Below, in pieces: positions 26,962-37,135 of a stretch of 64,000 nt of DNA (positions are counted from its first letter, which is position 1; each line of letters begins with the position of its first letter). The translations under genes were made by a program, and so were the position numbers. The notes beneath the pieces were generated by a model, which saw only the letters and a program-made list of their open reading frames with translations, ran no database searches and was not told the origin of the DNA. This DNA is from Salarchaeum japonicum (GTDB lineage Archaea; Halobacteriota; Halobacteria; Halobacteriales; Halobacteriaceae). The stretch is from contig NZ_CP085324.1 in NCBI RefSeq assembly GCF_020614395.1, forward strand, positions 1,741,564 to 1,805,563, in the 5' to 3' direction.

Positions 26962-27375
26962 ATGAGCGACGGCGAACGAATTACGGGAACGGAAAACGTG
27001 CCCGCGGATTCGACGTTCCTGTTCACGGTCGAAACCGACGACGGCGAGGACGAGGCGGTGCTCACGCGCGCCGAAGACGGCGTCGAGGGGTACGTGAACC
27101 GCTGTATGCACTTCACGCACATCCGCATCGACAAGGGGAGCGGCGCGCCCGTCCGGAACGGCGAACTCGTCTGCGCGAACCACGGCGCGATGTTCGAGCA
27201 GGACACGGGCGTCTGCACGTTCGGGCCCTGTGAGGGCGCGCAGCTCGACCGCATCGACATCGACGTTCGCGACGGCGGCGTCTACCTCGTGGACGACGAC
27301 TACGCGTTCGTGCGGACGGGCGGTATCGAGTCCGACCCGGCCGACCTGGGGTCTACGTCGAACGTCGAGTTCTAG
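26962..27375 (+). CDS. Rieske 2Fe-2S domain protein
   Basis: 137 residues. The Rieske ligands are Cys48-x-His50 and Cys71-x2-His74, 20 residues apart, with GPC (Cys90) after them. This small stand-alone form resembles soluble Rieske ferredoxins and the small subunit of nitrite reductases; its electron partner is unknown. Start at the ATG at 26962 (GTATG). Its last 23 nt overlap the convergent pabC gene. Confidence 0.85.
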   Translation: MSDGERITGTENVPADSTFLFTVETDDGEDEAVLTRAEDGVEGYVNRCMHFTHIRIDKGSGAPVRNGELVCANHGAMFEQDTGVCTFGPCEGAQLDRIDIDVRDGGVYLVDDDYAFVRTGGIESDPADLGSTSNVEF

Positions 27376-28186
27376 CCCGGTAGGCGTCGTGCAGGCGCTC
27401 CGTCACGGGGAACTCCTCGTACGTGGTGTCGTCGTATCGGCGGACGGGGCGGAGTTCCCACGTGGAGTTCGTGAGGAACACCTCGTCCGCCCGGCGGAGC
27501 GCCGCGGGGTCGTAGCGACCGGTCTCGACCGGAATATCGCGTTCGCGAGCGATGTCCAGAACGACCTCGCGGGTGATGCCGGGGAGTATCGGGCCGTCGA
27601 GGCTCGGCGTGCGGAGGACGCCATCGCGGACGAAGAAGACGTTGCTCGTCGCGCCCTCGGCGAGCGACCCGCTGGCGTCGAGGAGGAGGGCTTCGTCGGC
27701 GTCCACGCTCCGGCGCGCGAGGACGCCGTTGAGGTAGTTGTGGGTCTTCGCGGCGGCGGGAATCGCCTCGCTCGGGACGCGCTGGACGGACGAGGTTTCG
27801 AGCGTGGCGGGCGCGTCCCACGCGGGGCCGCGGTCGAGTTCGCGCACCTGCACGACGACGGTCGGGTCGGTCGCCGGGCCGGGGTCGAGTTTGCCGGGCT
27901 GGACGCCCCGTGAGACGCTGAGTTTGACGTACGCCTCCGCGAGGTCGTTCGCGTCGAGCGTCTCCCGGACGCGCTCGCGGAGGGTCTCGGCGGAGAGTTC
28001 GTGGTCGATTCCGAGGAGCGAGCAGGAGTTCGCGAGCCGATCGAGGTGGGCGTCGAACCGGAAGACGCGGCCGTCGTAGGCGCGCATCGTCTCGAAGACG
28101 GCGTCGCCGTACTGGAACCCGCGGTCGCGGACGCTCACGGTGGCGTCGTCGGCGGGGACGAGGTCGCCGTCTACGCTGTATAACAT
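27353..28186 (-). CDS. pabC: Aminodeoxychorismate lyase-like class IV aminotransferase
   Basis: 277 residues, PLP fold type IV. The PLP lysine is in AAAKTHNYLNGVLA, with GFQYGDAVFETMRAYDGRVF at the start and the catalytic region EGATSNVFFV. Such enzymes act as branched-chain aminotransferases or as PabC. Placement directly after pabA and pabB, overlapping by 16 nt, argues for the pAB step. It would convert aminodeoxychorismate to p-aminobenzoate. Confidence 0.85.
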   Translation of the reverse strand: MLYSVDGDLVPADDATVSVRDRGFQYGDAVFETMRAYDGRVFRFDAHLDRLANSCSLLGIDHELSAETLRERVRETLDANDLAEAYVKLSVSRGVQPGKLDPGPATDPTVVVQVRELDRGPAWDAPATLETSSVQRVPSEAIPAAAKTHNYLNGVLARRSVDADEALLLDASGSLAEGATSNVFFVRDGVLRTPSLDGPILPGITREVVLDIARERDIPVETGRYDPAALRRADEVFLTNSTWELRPVRRYDDTTYEEFPVTERLHDAYRARTRRST

Positions 28187-28764
28187 GTCTGGAGGAAGGT
28201 TCGAATCAGCTGTTTTCCGCCGTCGGTGAGGATGCTCTCGGGGTGGAACTGGACGCCGACGTGCGGTTTCTCGCGGTGGCGGACGGCCATCACGAGGTCG
28301 CGGTCGTCAGTGGTGTGCGCGGTCGCCTCCAACGCCCGGGGGAGGTCGCCGGTCGCGGCGAGGGAGTGGTAGCGGCCGACGGAGAGCATGTCGGGGAGGC
28401 CGGCGAAGACGCCGCGGCCGTCGTGCGCGATGGTGGAGGGTTTGCCGTGGACGACGCTGGGGGCGTGGCCGACCCGCCCGCCGTTCGCGGCGACGAGCGC
28501 CTGGTGGCCGAGGCAGACGCCGAGCGTCGGGTAGTCGAGCGAGAACACGGCCGTGGAGACGCCGGCGTCCGCGGGCGTTCCCGGCCCCGGGGAGACGACG
28601 ATGCCGTCCGGGTCGATGTCCCGCACGTCGGCGAGAGTGAGGGCGTCGTTGCGCTCGACGCGGAGTTCCTCGCGGGGGTCGCGGCCCGCGTCCGCGAGCG
28701 CGTCGCCGACGTACTGGACGAGGTTGTAGACGAACGAGTCGTAGTTGTCCACGACGAGAATCAC
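28171..28764 (-). CDS. pabA: Aminodeoxychorismate synthase glutamine amidotransferase subunit
   Basis: 197 residues, class I glutamine amidotransferase. It has the nucleophile [10 protein letters not shown] (Cys) and the dyad [13 protein letters not shown], with [17 protein letters not shown] at the start. It provides ammonia to PabB. TrpG is a near-identical alternative; the neighbouring pabC favours PabA. The start is a GTG in a 4-nt overlap with the pabB stop; the longer reading is shadow. Confidence 0.88.
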   Translation of the reverse strand: MILVVDNYDSFVYNLVQYVGDALADAGRDPREELRVERNDALTLADVRDIDPDGIVVSPGPGTPADAGVSTAVFSLDYPTLGVCLGHQALVAANGGRVGHAPSVVHGKPSTIAHDGRGVFAGLPDMLSVGRYHSLAATGDLPRALEATAHTTDDRDLVMAVRHREKPHVGVQFHPESILTDGGKQLIRTFLQTCYTA

Positions 28765-30167
28765 GACTCCACCCCCAGCGACGCCTCCAGAGCGTCGTCC
28801 AATGCGGTGACGAGCGCGCGAGCCTTCGCGAGCGTCTCGTCGTACTCGGCGTCGGGGTCGGAGTCGTGGACGACGCCCGCGCCGACCCGGAGGTGGTACT
28901 CCTCGCGGTGGCGGACGAGCGTGCGGATGACGATGTTCAAGACCGCGCGGCCGTCGAACCCGACGAGGCCCATGCTTCCGGTGTAGGGGCCGCGGCGGGT
29001 GGCTTCGACCGCGTCGATTAGCTCCATCGTTCGCGGTTTCGGCGCGCCCGTGATGGTGCCGCCGGGGAAGACGGCGGCGACGGCGTCCGCGAGCGACTGG
29101 TCGTCGCGGAGCGTGCCGGTCACGTCGCTCACGAGGTGCATCACCTCGGAGTACCGGTCGACGCGGCGGTACTCGGCGACCGCGACGCTCCCGTACTCGC
29201 TGACTTTCCCGAGGTCGTTGCGTTCGAGGTCCACGAGCATCGCGTGTTCGGCGCGCTCCTTCTCGTCGCCCCGGAGTTCCGCTTCGAGCGCGTCGTCCGC
29301 GGCGGGCGTGTCGCCCCGCGGGCGGGTGCCGGCAATGGGTTCCGTCCGCAGGCGGTCGCCGTCGCGTTCGAGCAGGAGTTCGGGGCTGGCGGAGACGAGG
29401 TCGACGCCCGGGAACTCCACGAGTCCGGAGTAGGGCGCGGGGTTCACGTCGCGCAGCGCGGCGTAGACGGTGACGGGGTGGACGCTCGCGGGCGCGGCGA
29501 GGCGCTGGCTGACGTTCGCCTGGAAGGTGTCGCCGTCGCGGACGGCGGCCTTCACGTCGCGCACGCGCTCCGCGAACGCCTCGCGGCCGCACTCCGAGAC
29601 GAACGGCCCCGGGGACACGGCCGGGTCTGTCACGCCGGGGTCGCCCGTTCGGATGCGTTCGACCAGTTCCTCTGCGCGAGCGACGGCCTCGTCGAAGGTG
29701 GCGTCCCGGGGGGCAGCGACGACCCGGAAGTCGCCGTCGAATGGTTCCGGCCACGCCGCGAGCGCGTCGTACCGGCCGAACTGGAGGCGGGGGAGACCGC
29801 GGTCGTCCGCGGCCGAGTCGGGGAGGGCTTCGAGTTCGCGCGCGACGTCGTAGGACAGCCAGCCCGCGTACCCGCCGGGGAACGGCACGTCACAGCCCGC
29901 GCGGGCGAGCGCGTCCGTCTCGAACTCGCGGAGGGTTTCGAGCGCGCCGTCGTCCGTTTCGAGGAACGCGTCCGGCTGGACGCCGAAGTACCCCCAGCCG
30001 TCGCTCCCGCCCGTGGTCTCGTAGAAAAATCCGGGGTCGTCGCCGCGGGCGCGCCGGTACGCGTCGAACGGTTTCACGCCCTCGACGCGGAGTTCGACGG
30101 GGACGCGAACGCCGTCGCCGGCGGCGCGCTCGAAGCGCTCGCGGTCGGTGACGACGGCGGAATCCAT
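28761..30167 (-). CDS. pabB: Aminodeoxychorismate synthase component I
   Basis: 468 residues, chorismate-binding family. The C-terminal half holds the family motifs [37 protein letters not shown] and a final [15 protein letters not shown]. It aminates chorismate with ammonia from PabA. TrpE is an alternative. The order pabB-pabA-pabC with overlaps suggests one transcript for p-aminobenzoate production. It follows the HhH gene by 23 nt in the opposite reading order but the same strand. Confidence 0.88.
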   Translation of the reverse strand: MDSAVVTDRERFERAAGDGVRVPVELRVEGVKPFDAYRRARGDDPGFFYETTGGSDGWGYFGVQPDAFLETDDGALETLREFETDALARAGCDVPFPGGYAGWLSYDVARELEALPDSAADDRGLPRLQFGRYDALAAWPEPFDGDFRVVAAPRDATFDEAVARAEELVERIRTGDPGVTDPAVSPGPFVSECGREAFAERVRDVKAAVRDGDTFQANVSQRLAAPASVHPVTVYAALRDVNPAPYSGLVEFPGVDLVSASPELLLERDGDRLRTEPIAGTRPRGDTPAADDALEAELRGDEKERAEHAMLVDLERNDLGKVSEYGSVAVAEYRRVDRYSEVMHLVSDVTGTLRDDQSLADAVAAVFPGGTITGAPKPRTMELIDAVEATRRGPYTGSMGLVGFDGRAVLNIVIRTLVRHREEYHLRVGAGVVHDSDPDAEYDETLAKARALVTALDDALEASLGVES

Positions 30168-30191
30168 ACGGGAGAATCGGGGGCCGCGAAC

Positions 30192-30869
30192 TTAGGGTAG
30201 TCGCTCCTGCGCGCGGTCAACCCAGCGCTGGACGCGCGAGGGCGACACGTCGATTTCGTCGCCGAGGACGTCCGCGTCCGCGTCCGCGAGGTCGGCGACC
30301 GTCTCGATACCGGCGTCGTGGAGGCGCTCAGCGTACGCGGGGCCGATTCCCTTCAGGAGTTCCACGTCCTCCGCGCCCTCCTCGTCGGGTTCGGACTCGC
30401 TCTCCGCGTCCGGTTCGACCGCGTCGATGTCCGTCGTCTCGTCCTCGGCTTCCGGCTGACCGGCACCCGCCTCGGCCGGTTCGGCGCGCTCTGACTCCGC
30501 GACCTTCTCGCCCTCCTCCACGTGGTCTTCCACGAGCGACTCCGTGGAGGCTGAGGCGTCCGTCGCCTCCGCAATCGGTTCCTCCTCGCTCTCGTCGAGG
30601 TCGGGTTCGACCGCGTCGAGGCTCTCGTCCTCGGCTTCCGGCTGGCCCGCGCCGGCTTCCGCGGGTTCGGCGCGCTCGGACTCCGCGACCTTCTCGCCCT
30701 CCTCCACGTGGTCTTCCACGAGTGATTCGGTGGACGCCGACGCGTCCGTCTCTTCGGCCACGGGTTCGTCCTCGCGTTCGCGTTCGACGGTCACGTCGAC
30801 GCTCCCGTTGCGCCCGGACTCGTCGGAACCGAGGCCGAGCATCGACTTGAGTGCGGATAGCAGTCCCAT
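30192..30869 (-). CDS. Acidic repeat protein with C-terminal helix-hairpin-helix domain
   Basis: 225 residues. It begins MGLLSALKSMLGLG, possibly amphipathic. Residues about 35-165 hold two near-identical acidic units of roughly 42 residues, 62 residues apart (period 186 nt), rich in Glu, Ala and Ser. The C-terminal 55 residues form a helix-hairpin-helix domain (LLKGIGPAYAERLHDAGIETVADLA). Similar HhH domains bind DNA non-specifically. The same domain type caps TopA in this window. A DNA-associated role is inference. Confidence 0.8.
   Translation of the reverse strand: MGLLSALKSMLGLGSDESGRNGSVDVTVEREREDEPVAEETDASASTESLVEDHVEEGEKVAESERAEPAEAGAGQPEAEDESLDAVEPDLDESEEEPIAEATDASASTESLVEDHVEEGEKVAESERAEPAEAGAGQPEAEDETTDIDAVEPDAESESEPDEEGAEDVELLKGIGPAYAERLHDAGIETVADLADADADVLGDEIDVSPSRVQRWVDRAQERLP
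30438..30563. repeat. Internal tandem repeat, copy 1, in the HhH gene
   Basis: 126 nt that match copy 2 (30624-30749) closely; differences are mostly at third codon positions. Offset 186 nt. Confidence 0.85.
30624..30749. repeat. Internal tandem repeat, copy 2, in the HhH gene
   Basis: The second 126-nt unit. The encoded block starts near ATDASASTESLVEDHVEEG in both copies, so the duplication is in frame. Confidence 0.85.
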
Positions 30870-30895
30870 GAATCGGGCGTAAGCCCGGCTCTCAC

Positions 30896-31699
30896 TTAAA
30901 GCCGTGCCCGCAGTGCGGCGTTCATCGCGTCCACGGGGGCGTCCCGGCCCGTCCAGCGCTCGAACGCCTCGACGCCCTGGTAGAGGAGCATCCACGCGCC
31001 GTCCACGGTGTCCGCGCCCGCGCGGAGCGCGTCCCGGAGGAGGCGGGTGTCGAGCGGGCTGTACACGGCGTCCATCACCGTCAGGTCGGCGTGGAGGGCG
31101 TCGGCGGGGACGGGCGAGGCGTCCTCGTCCATCCCGACGCTCGTCGCGTTCACGAGCACGTCCGCGCCGGCGATCAGTTCGGGGAGGGCGTCGAGTCCGT
31201 GCGCGCTCGCGGCGTCGCCCACGTCGCCGGCGAGCGACTCGGCGGTCTCGACGGTGCGGTTCGCGACGGCGACCGACGCGCCGGCGTCGGCGAGCGCGAA
31301 CGCGACGGCGCGACCCGCGCCGCCAGCGCCGACGAGCACGGCGTCCGCGTCCGCGAGTTCGACGCCGTGGCTGGTGAGCGCGCGCCGCGCGCCCCCGGCG
31401 TCCGTGTTGTGGCCCGTCGGGGCGTCCCCGGAGAAGTCGATGGTGTTGACCGCGCCGATGCGCGCGGCGAGCGGGTCGGGGTCGACGAGACCGAGCACGT
31501 CCTGCTTGAACGGGATGGTGACGTTCAGGCCCGCGATGTCGAGCGCGTCAGCGCCCGCGACGGCGTCCGCGATGTCGGCTTCCGCGGGTTCGAACGTGAC
31601 GTACCGGGCGTCGATGCCGAGTTCGTCGTACGCCGCCTCGTGCATCGGCGGGGAGAGCGAGTGGCCGACCGGATTCCCGAGGAGTCCGTAGACGTCCAT
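30896..31699 (-). CDS. aroE: Shikimate dehydrogenase
   Basis: 267 residues. Substrate-binding [17 protein letters not shown], the catalytic Lys in [10 protein letters not shown], the NTDAGG loop and the Rossmann motif [16 protein letters not shown] for NADPH are all present. It reduces 3-dehydroshikimate to shikimate. It is adjacent to the exchanger gene at its start and to the HhH gene at its end; together with pabBAC it places chorismate-related steps in one neighbourhood. Confidence 0.95.
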   Translation of the reverse strand: MDVYGLLGNPVGHSLSPPMHEAAYDELGIDARYVTFEPAEADIADAVAGADALDIAGLNVTIPFKQDVLGLVDPDPLAARIGAVNTIDFSGDAPTGHNTDAGGARRALTSHGVELADADAVLVGAGGAGRAVAFALADAGASVAVANRTVETAESLAGDVGDAASAHGLDALPELIAGADVLVNATSVGMDEDASPVPADALHADLTVMDAVYSPLDTRLLRDALRAGADTVDGAWMLLYQGVEAFERWTGRDAPVDAMNAALRARL

Positions 31700-32853
31700 C
31701 AGTGGCCTCCGGTGGTGATGCCGAGGAACACGACGAAGTAGACGAGCAGTGCGATGAACGCCGCGTAGAACACGCCGCCGACGAGGAACGGCTTGTAGTT
31801 CATCGGGTCTTCGTGGGCGCTCCGGGCGCGAGCGTACAGGATGCCGCCGGAGATGACGGCGAGGATGACGGAAAAGGCGTTCAGGAAGCCCGTGGTTCCC
31901 CAGGCGAGCGTGAGGTCCCAGTCCGTGTAGACGATGCCGAGCGTGACGGGGAGCGTCCCCTGGAACGCCATCGCGCCCGTGATGTTCCCGAGGGCGAGCG
32001 TGTCCTTATCGCGGCTTATCCAGAGCACGCTGTTGAACTTCTCGGGGAGTTCGGTGGCGAGCGGCGCGATGAGCAGCGCGACGATGGCGACGGGGATGTC
32101 GATGACTTCCTTCGACACCCACTCGATTTCGGTGACGAAGAGGTGCGCGCCGCCGATGATGATGCCGAGCGCGAACAGCGTCTGGAACGCGACGAAGAAG
32201 AAGTGCGGGTTCTCGCCGTGCTCGCGGGGATTGTAGCCGAGGCGGGCGGCGAACCGCTCGACGATGAGACCGAAGTGGAGGGCGTCGAGGTCTTCGGACT
32301 CCACGAGTTCGCCGGCCTGCAGGGAGCGGTAGAGGTAGAACACGTAGAGGAGGACGAGCGCGGCCCCGAAGACGTACTGGACGGTCTCCTGGCCGAGGCC
32401 GAACCCGCCGTCGGGGACGAACGCGGCGCTGAACGCGATGACGTACCCGACGAGGAAGAAGGAGAGGTCGCGGCGGGTCGTCGCCTCGTTGAAGTGGAGT
32501 TGGGGGCCGTGAACGCGGCGTTCGCGGAAGTAGTAGACGCTCACGCCGACGAGGAACATCGCGATGGTCGCGAGCATGAAGGGCGCGCCGAGAATCGCGC
32601 CGACGCCGACGTGGGACGCGGACTCGCCGCCCTGGATGATGGCGATGACGGGAATGAGGGTCTCGGGGAGTGCGGTGCCGACCGCGGCGAGAATGCTCCC
32701 CGTGGCGGACTCGGAGACGCCGAGTCGGTGGCCGAGCCACTCGACGCTGTTCGTGAAGACTTCCGCGCCGAGCAGGAGGAACGCGAACGAGAGGACGAGG
32801 AGGATGCCGCGTTCGACCCCCGCAGGGAAGGGAAGGAGGGGAATAGCGCTCAT
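31699..32853 (-). CDS. Sodium/calcium exchanger-family membrane protein
   Basis: 384 residues with about ten membrane helices. The two alpha repeats of the CaCA superfamily are visible: [18 protein letters not shown] (about 52-70) and [17 protein letters not shown]...[10 protein letters not shown] near 250-290, both with the conserved acidic/amide residues for cation binding. It exchanges Na+ or H+ for Ca2+ in the family; the ion is not settled here. A single base (31699) is shared with the downstream aroE start, so they may be cotranscribed. Confidence 0.88.
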   Translation of the reverse strand: MSAIPLLPFPAGVERGILLVLSFAFLLLGAEVFTNSVEWLGHRLGVSESATGSILAAVGTALPETLIPVIAIIQGGESASHVGVGAILGAPFMLATIAMFLVGVSVYYFRERRVHGPQLHFNEATTRRDLSFFLVGYVIAFSAAFVPDGGFGLGQETVQYVFGAALVLLYVFYLYRSLQAGELVESEDLDALHFGLIVERFAARLGYNPREHGENPHFFFVAFQTLFALGIIIGGAHLFVTEIEWVSKEVIDIPVAIVALLIAPLATELPEKFNSVLWISRDKDTLALGNITGAMAFQGTLPVTLGIVYTDWDLTLAWGTTGFLNAFSVILAVISGGILYARARSAHEDPMNYKPFLVGGVFYAAFIALLVYFVVFLGITTGGH

Positions 32854-32934
32854 GCGCTCGACTTACCGGAGGGCGCTGTTAAGCCCTTCCAAACTTCGAC
32901 GCGCTCAAATCCGCGACGCCCGAGGGATAGCACG

Positions 32935-34218
32935 ATGATAGGCGTGGTCGTCAGTCGCGCGGACGAGGCGTCCGTCGCTATCGGCGAACAGCTCAGGGCG
33001 CTCGCGGACTGGACGGACGACGGTGACGCGCTCCGACGAGACGGGTTCGAGTTGCGGGAGTTCGAGGACTGGCACGTCGAACTCGACGGGGTCGCCGAGG
33101 CGTTCTCCGACCCCGACCTCGTGGTGTTCGCGTCCCGGCACTCGGGCGACACCGGCCCGCTCCTGACGGCGCACCACACGGGGAACTTCGGGCCGGGCGA
33201 GTTCGGCGGCGAGGACTACGCGCTCGCCGAGACCGCGCCCGAGGCGCACCGCCGACTCCTCGACGGCTTCCGCGAGCACGCGCCCGACGGCTACGAGGTC
33301 GGGATGGAGTGCACGCACCACGGGCCGACCGAGGTGGGCGCGCCGTCGCTGTTCGCGGAACTCGGGAGCGGCGAGGACGAGTGGCGGGACGACGCGGCGG
33401 CGCGAGCGGTCGCGAAGGCAATCCTCGGCCTGGAGGGCGTCGCCCCTCGGGGCGGGCGGTCGCTCGTCGGGTTCGGCGGCGGGCACTACGTTCCGCGCCC
33501 CACCAGAATCGTCGCGGACACCGAGTGGGGGTTCGGGCACGTCGCGGCCGAGTGGTGTCTCGACGACATGGGCGCGCCCGCCGACCACACCGAGACCATC
33601 GACCGGGCGTTCGCGGCGACCGACACCGCGTACGCCGTGGTGGACGGCGAGAAACCCGACCTCGAAGCCGTCATCGACGACCTCGGATACCGGGTCGTGA
33701 GCGAGACGTGGGTGCGGGAGACCGACGGCGTGCCGCTCGACATCGTGCAGTCGCTCGAAGACGAACTCGCGAGCGTCGATAACGGCCTTCGGTTCGGCGA
33801 GAACGCCAGCCGAGAGTACGTCGTCGTGGAGTTGCCGGACGACCTGTGGGCGGACGCGCACAGCGTCAGCGCCGAGCGCGCCCGCCGAATCGCGCGGGAG
33901 ACGACGGTCGGGTACGAGACGACGGAGAACGGGAACCGCGTCGAGGGACGGGGCGCGTTCCCCGACCGCGACGCCTACGACGAGTACGTGCGGCGGCTCG
34001 CCGGACTCCTCCGCGAGAAGTACGACGCCGTGGAAGTCGAGGAGGGCGCAGTGGTCGTCACCGACACCGCGTTCGACCCCGACCTCGCGCAGGCGGCGGG
34101 CGTCCCCGAAGGCCCGAAGTTCGGGCGGCTCGCCGGCGGCCAGTCAGTGGAGGTCGATGGGGAGACCGTCACCCCCGCAGAGGTGGCCCGCGAGCAGACC
34201 GTCCGCTACGGCGTCTGA
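32935..34218 (+). CDS. dtdA: Archaeal D-aminoacyl-tRNA deacylase (DtdA)
   Basis: 427 residues. It has the DtdA/GEK1 family motifs: [48 protein letters not shown] and [12 protein letters not shown]. It removes D-amino acids wrongly attached to tRNA. The start is the ATG at 32935; upstream reading into 31702 is a shadow. The gene is divergent from the exchanger gene, with starts 82 nt apart. A C-terminal segment of about 130 residues follows the core and is typical of haloarchaeal members. Confidence 0.92.
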   Translation: MIGVVVSRADEASVAIGEQLRALADWTDDGDALRRDGFELREFEDWHVELDGVAEAFSDPDLVVFASRHSGDTGPLLTAHHTGNFGPGEFGGEDYALAETAPEAHRRLLDGFREHAPDGYEVGMECTHHGPTEVGAPSLFAELGSGEDEWRDDAAARAVAKAILGLEGVAPRGGRSLVGFGGGHYVPRPTRIVADTEWGFGHVAAEWCLDDMGAPADHTETIDRAFAATDTAYAVVDGEKPDLEAVIDDLGYRVVSETWVRETDGVPLDIVQSLEDELASVDNGLRFGENASREYVVVELPDDLWADAHSVSAERARRIARETTVGYETTENGNRVEGRGAFPDRDAYDEYVRRLAGLLREKYDAVEVEEGAVVVTDTAFDPDLAQAAGVPEGPKFGRLAGGQSVEVDGETVTPAEVAREQTVRYGV

Positions 34219-34244
34219 CGGCCGTCGGACGCGAGGGGGAAAGG

Positions 34245-34254
34245 TAATTAAACC
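34245..34254 (+). promoter_or_regulatory. TATA-like box of ftsZ1
   Basis: TAATTAAACC, AT-rich against the background, centred about 31 nt before the ftsZ1 ATG. Leader of a few nucleotides at most. Confidence 0.55.
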
Positions 34255-34279
34255 TCGTTCGTTTACCCAACACCCAACT

Positions 34280-35431
34280 ATGGACTCTATCGTAGAGGAC
34301 GCGATCGACGAGGCCGAGGAGGAACAAGAGGCCTCGAACGCGGCAGCTGAGTCCGCCGCGAACGCGTCCGGTCGGATGAGCGACGAGGAACTGATGGACG
34401 TCCTCGAAGAGCTACAGACGAACATCACCGTCGTCGGCTGCGGCGGCGCGGGGTCGAACACCGTGAACCGCATGGCCGAGGAGGGGATTCACGGCGCGAA
34501 GCTCGTCGCCGCGAACACCGACGTTCAGCACCTCGTGGACACCGACGCCGACGTGAAAATCCTCATGGGCCAGGAGAAGACGAAGGGCCGCGGCGCGGGC
34601 TCACTCCCCCAGGTCGGCGAGGAAGCCGCCATCGAAAGCCAGGACGAAATCAGCGAAGCGCTCGACGGCAGTGACATGGTGTTCGTCACCGCCGGCCTCG
34701 GCGGCGGAACGGGAACGGGAAGCGCGCCCGTCGTCGCGAAAGCCGCCCGCGAAATCGGCGCGCTCACCATCAGCATCGTCACCACGCCGTTCACCGCCGA
34801 AGGCGAAGTCCGCCGCACCAACGCCGAAGCCGGCCTCGAACGCCTCCGCGACGTGTCCGACACCGTCATCGTCGTGCCGAACGACCGCCTCCTCGATTCG
34901 GTGGGGAAACTCCCCGTCCGGCAGGCGTTCAAGATTTCTGACGAAGTCCTCATGCGCTCCGTGAAGGGAATCACGGAACTCATCACGAAACCCGGCCTCG
35001 TCAACCTCGACTTCGCCGACGTCCGCACCGTCATGGAGAAGGGCGGCGTCGCGATGATCGGCCTCGGAGAAGCCGACTCGGACGCGAAAGCCGTCGATTC
35101 CGTGAAATCCGCGCTCCGCTCGCCCCTCCTCGACGTGGACATCTCCAGCGCGAACAGCGCGCTCGTCAACGTCACCGGCGGCCCCGACATGAGCATCGAG
35201 GAGGCCGAAGGCGTCGTCGAGGAGATCTACGACCGCATCGACCCCGACGCCCGCATCATCTGGGGAACCAGCATCGACGAGGAACTCGACGGCACCATGC
35301 GAACGATGGTCGTCGTCACCGGCGTCGAAAGCCCCCAGATTTACGGCCGGAACGGCGGCGACGCCGGCGAACCCGCGGAACCCGAAGGCAACGCGGACGG
35401 CGGCATCGAGGACATCGACTACGTCGAATAG
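34280..35431 (+). CDS. ftsZ1: Cell-division tubulin FtsZ1
   Basis: 383 residues. Tubulin signature [10 protein letters not shown] and the N-terminal [15 protein letters not shown] nucleotide-binding loop are present, with NTDVQHL and the T7-like loop [15 protein letters not shown]. An acidic N-terminal extension of about 45 residues precedes the GTPase core. It polymerises to a mid-cell ring. Its place before secE and spt5 is the marker of haloarchaeal FtsZ1 rather than FtsZ2. The start ATG is supported by the TATA box at 34245-34254. Confidence 0.96.
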   Translation: MDSIVEDAIDEAEEEQEASNAAAESAANASGRMSDEELMDVLEELQTNITVVGCGGAGSNTVNRMAEEGIHGAKLVAANTDVQHLVDTDADVKILMGQEKTKGRGAGSLPQVGEEAAIESQDEISEALDGSDMVFVTAGLGGGTGTGSAPVVAKAAREIGALTISIVTTPFTAEGEVRRTNAEAGLERLRDVSDTVIVVPNDRLLDSVGKLPVRQAFKISDEVLMRSVKGITELITKPGLVNLDFADVRTVMEKGGVAMIGLGEADSDAKAVDSVKSALRSPLLDVDISSANSALVNVTGGPDMSIEEAEGVVEEIYDRIDPDARIIWGTSIDEELDGTMRTMVVVTGVESPQIYGRNGGDAGEPAEPEGNADGGIEDIDYVE

Positions 35432-35495
35432 TCCCGTTTTCACTCCTCGGAGCGCGCATCAATAGATAGAAAAGAGATGACGCCGAATCGGGGGT

Positions 35496-35666
35496 ATGGA
35501 CGTTCCCTTAGAGCCTTCCGCGTACACGCGGGTGCTCAAACTCGCGAGCACGCCGTCGTGGAACGAGTTCTCCCAGATCGCGCTCATCGCCGGCGCAGGC
35601 ATCCTCCTCGTCGGCCTGATGGGATTCATCATCGGCGTCACGATGGGTATCATTCCGGGTGTCTGA
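35496..35666 (+). CDS. secE: Protein translocase subunit SecE (Sec61-gamma)
   Basis: 56 residues, [20 protein letters not shown] onward, with one C-terminal membrane helix (about 28-50). This is the size and layout of archaeal SecE, which clamps SecY in the translocation channel. The start carries the GGGTATG context, and the stop is followed after one base by the spt5 ATG. The canonical secE-spt5 pair confirms the call, since the sequence itself is short. Confidence 0.9.
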   Translation: MDVPLEPSAYTRVLKLASTPSWNEFSQIALIAGAGILLVGLMGFIIGVTMGIIPGV

Positions 35667-35667
35667 G

Positions 35668-36105
35668 ATGGGCGTGTACGCAGTCAAAACCACGGCCAGC
35701 CAGGAGCAGACGGTCGCGAGCATGATCGCGAACCGCGAGGAACCCGAAATCCACGCCGTCCTCTCCCCGGAATCCCTCACGAGCTACGTGATGGTCGAAG
35801 CCGACGGCTCCGCCGTCCTCAACCGCGTCATGGAGGAAATCCCGCACGCCCGCAGCCTCGTCCCCGGCGAATCCTCCATCAGCGAAGTCGAACACTTCCT
35901 CAGCCCCAAACCCGACGTCGAAGGCATCGCCGAGGGCGACATCGTCGAACTCATCGCCGGCCCGTTCAAGGGCGAGAAAGCCCAGGTTCAGCGCATCGAC
36001 GAAGGCAAAGACCAGGTCACCGTCGAACTCTACGAAGCCACCGTCCCGATTCCGGTCACCGTCCGCGGCGACCAGATTCGCGTCCTCGACTCCGAGGAAC
36101 GCTGA
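35668..36105 (+). CDS. spt5: Transcription elongation factor Spt5
   Basis: 145 residues. The NGN domain (about 1-85, [20 protein letters not shown]) is followed by a KOW domain ([25 protein letters not shown]) at about 90-120. It binds the RNA polymerase clamp with Spt4 and links transcription to translation. The 3' end of this gene is duplicated downstream (see the repeats). Confidence 0.95.
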   Translation: MGVYAVKTTASQEQTVASMIANREEPEIHAVLSPESLTSYVMVEADGSAVLNRVMEEIPHARSLVPGESSISEVEHFLSPKPDVEGIAEGDIVELIAGPFKGEKAQVQRIDEGKDQVTVELYEATVPIPVTVRGDQIRVLDSEER

Positions 36106-36156
36106 CGCGTTCTTCTAATCCGCCACTCGCGTCGCTCGCGGCGACTCTGAGGAACG
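36068..36156. repeat. Direct repeat, copy 1: spt5 3' end plus downstream
   Basis: 89 nt spanning the last 12 codons of spt5, its stop and about 50 nt of spacer. Closely matched at 36215-36306. Confidence 0.85.
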
Positions 36157-36214
36157 GTAGCGCGGTTTTTCCTCCAGGTTTTCCGGGCGAGCACCGCGAG
36201 CGCGGAAAAAGTGG

Positions 36215-36306
36215 GCGACAGCAGATTCGCGTTCTCGACTCCGAGGAACGCTGACGCGTCCCTCTGATCCGCCGCTCGCGTTTGCTCGCGGCGACTCCGA
36301 AGAACG
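36215..36306. repeat. Direct repeat, copy 2 of the spt5 3' end
   Basis: 92 nt with a 2-nt insertion near its start and scattered substitutions. The reading frame is not open outside spt5. A third, short decayed match begins near 36337. In between lies a T-rich segment (36170-36180) and a complementary A-run (36205-36210). Confidence 0.85.
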
Positions 36307-36382
36307 ATAAATCGGCCTCCTACTCCGCCACGTTCACTTCGACTCCGACGAGCGCTAGAAGTCTCGTGGTTCGTTTTCGCGG

Positions 36383-36640
36383 TTAGTCGATGTAGCCGGG
36401 GGCCTCGTCGCCGAACTCGGTCTTGACGTAGTCGCGGCCGTGGTCGGTGATGCGGTAGTGGGTGTCGTCGATGGGTCGGACGTAGTTCTCGGCTTCGAGC
36501 GCGTCGAGGGCGTCCGCGACCGCCGCGTCGTCGATGTCCCTATCGGAGAGTTCGCGGAGGTTCGCGGCGATACCGCCCGGGGAGACGGCGATTCCGGCCT
36601 GTGAGAGCACGCGCAACACGGCCTCTGAAGGCTCACGCAT
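36383..36640 (-). CDS. Small winged-helix protein
   Basis: 85 residues starting MREPSEAVLRVLSQ, a compact winged helix through the whole length (LSQAGIAVSPGGIAANLRE, ENYVRPIDDTHYRITDHGRDYV). It is the size and pattern of haloarchaeal small HTH regulators. No effector domain is present. The start has a GGGTATG context. Convergent with spt5 across the duplicated spacer. Confidence 0.75.
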   Translation of the reverse strand: MREPSEAVLRVLSQAGIAVSPGGIAANLRELSDRDIDDAAVADALDALEAENYVRPIDDTHYRITDHGRDYVKTEFGDEAPGYID

Positions 36641-36683
36641 ACCCGGAATCGAGAGCGCGCGACCGGAAAAACGGCGTGGCCGC

Positions 36684-36974
36684 CTACAGGTCGAGGCGCT
36701 CCCGGAGCGCACCGACCTCCACCTCCTCCTCGATACGGTTCTTCACGTCCTCGCGCTCGCGGATGTCGTCCGAGTCCGCGTCGTACGCCCGCACGAACTC
36801 GGCGCGCGTGTGCTCGTCGAACACGTGCCGAATCGCGAAGAAGCCGTCCGGCACGACCGTCCCGCAGACGGCGCACTCGTGACGCTCGTGCTCGGTCGCC
36901 TGATGCGCGAGCAGCGACTCCACGTCGCCGAACACCGCGTCACAGCCACCGATACCGCACGCCCAGCCAGTCAT
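36684..36974 (-). CDS. Zinc-finger protein with Cys/His ligands
   Basis: 96 residues. Ligand pairs are visible at the N-terminus: CGIGGCDAVFGDVESLLAHQATEH and CAVCGTVVPDGFFAIRHVFDEH, each Cys-x(n)-Cys followed by His residues, so two C2H2-like fingers. The rest is acidic helical. The start MTGWACGIGGC was preferred over an upstream reading of low-complexity shadow. Function unknown; nucleic-acid binding is possible. Confidence 0.75.
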   Translation of the reverse strand: MTGWACGIGGCDAVFGDVESLLAHQATEHERHECAVCGTVVPDGFFAIRHVFDEHTRAEFVRAYDADSDDIREREDVKNRIEEEVEVGALRERLDL

Positions 36975-37135
36975 CACCCGAGAATAACCGAAACTCCGGG
37001 ATAAGCCTTGCCGTCCCCCCGAACCGCAGAATCCGAGATTCGCTGGAAAGCGCCTCGCGCTACTCGCCGCGTTCCTCTCGTTCGCTCCGCTCACGAGACT
37101 TGCGCTGAGCGAAGCTCAGCTGAGTCCGGGTCGTT

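Noticed and set aside
37105-37119. Hairpin with 6-bp stem CTGAGC/GCTCAG
   Set aside because: No T-run follows on either strand and short palindromes are common in this GC-rich spacer, so no terminator is called.
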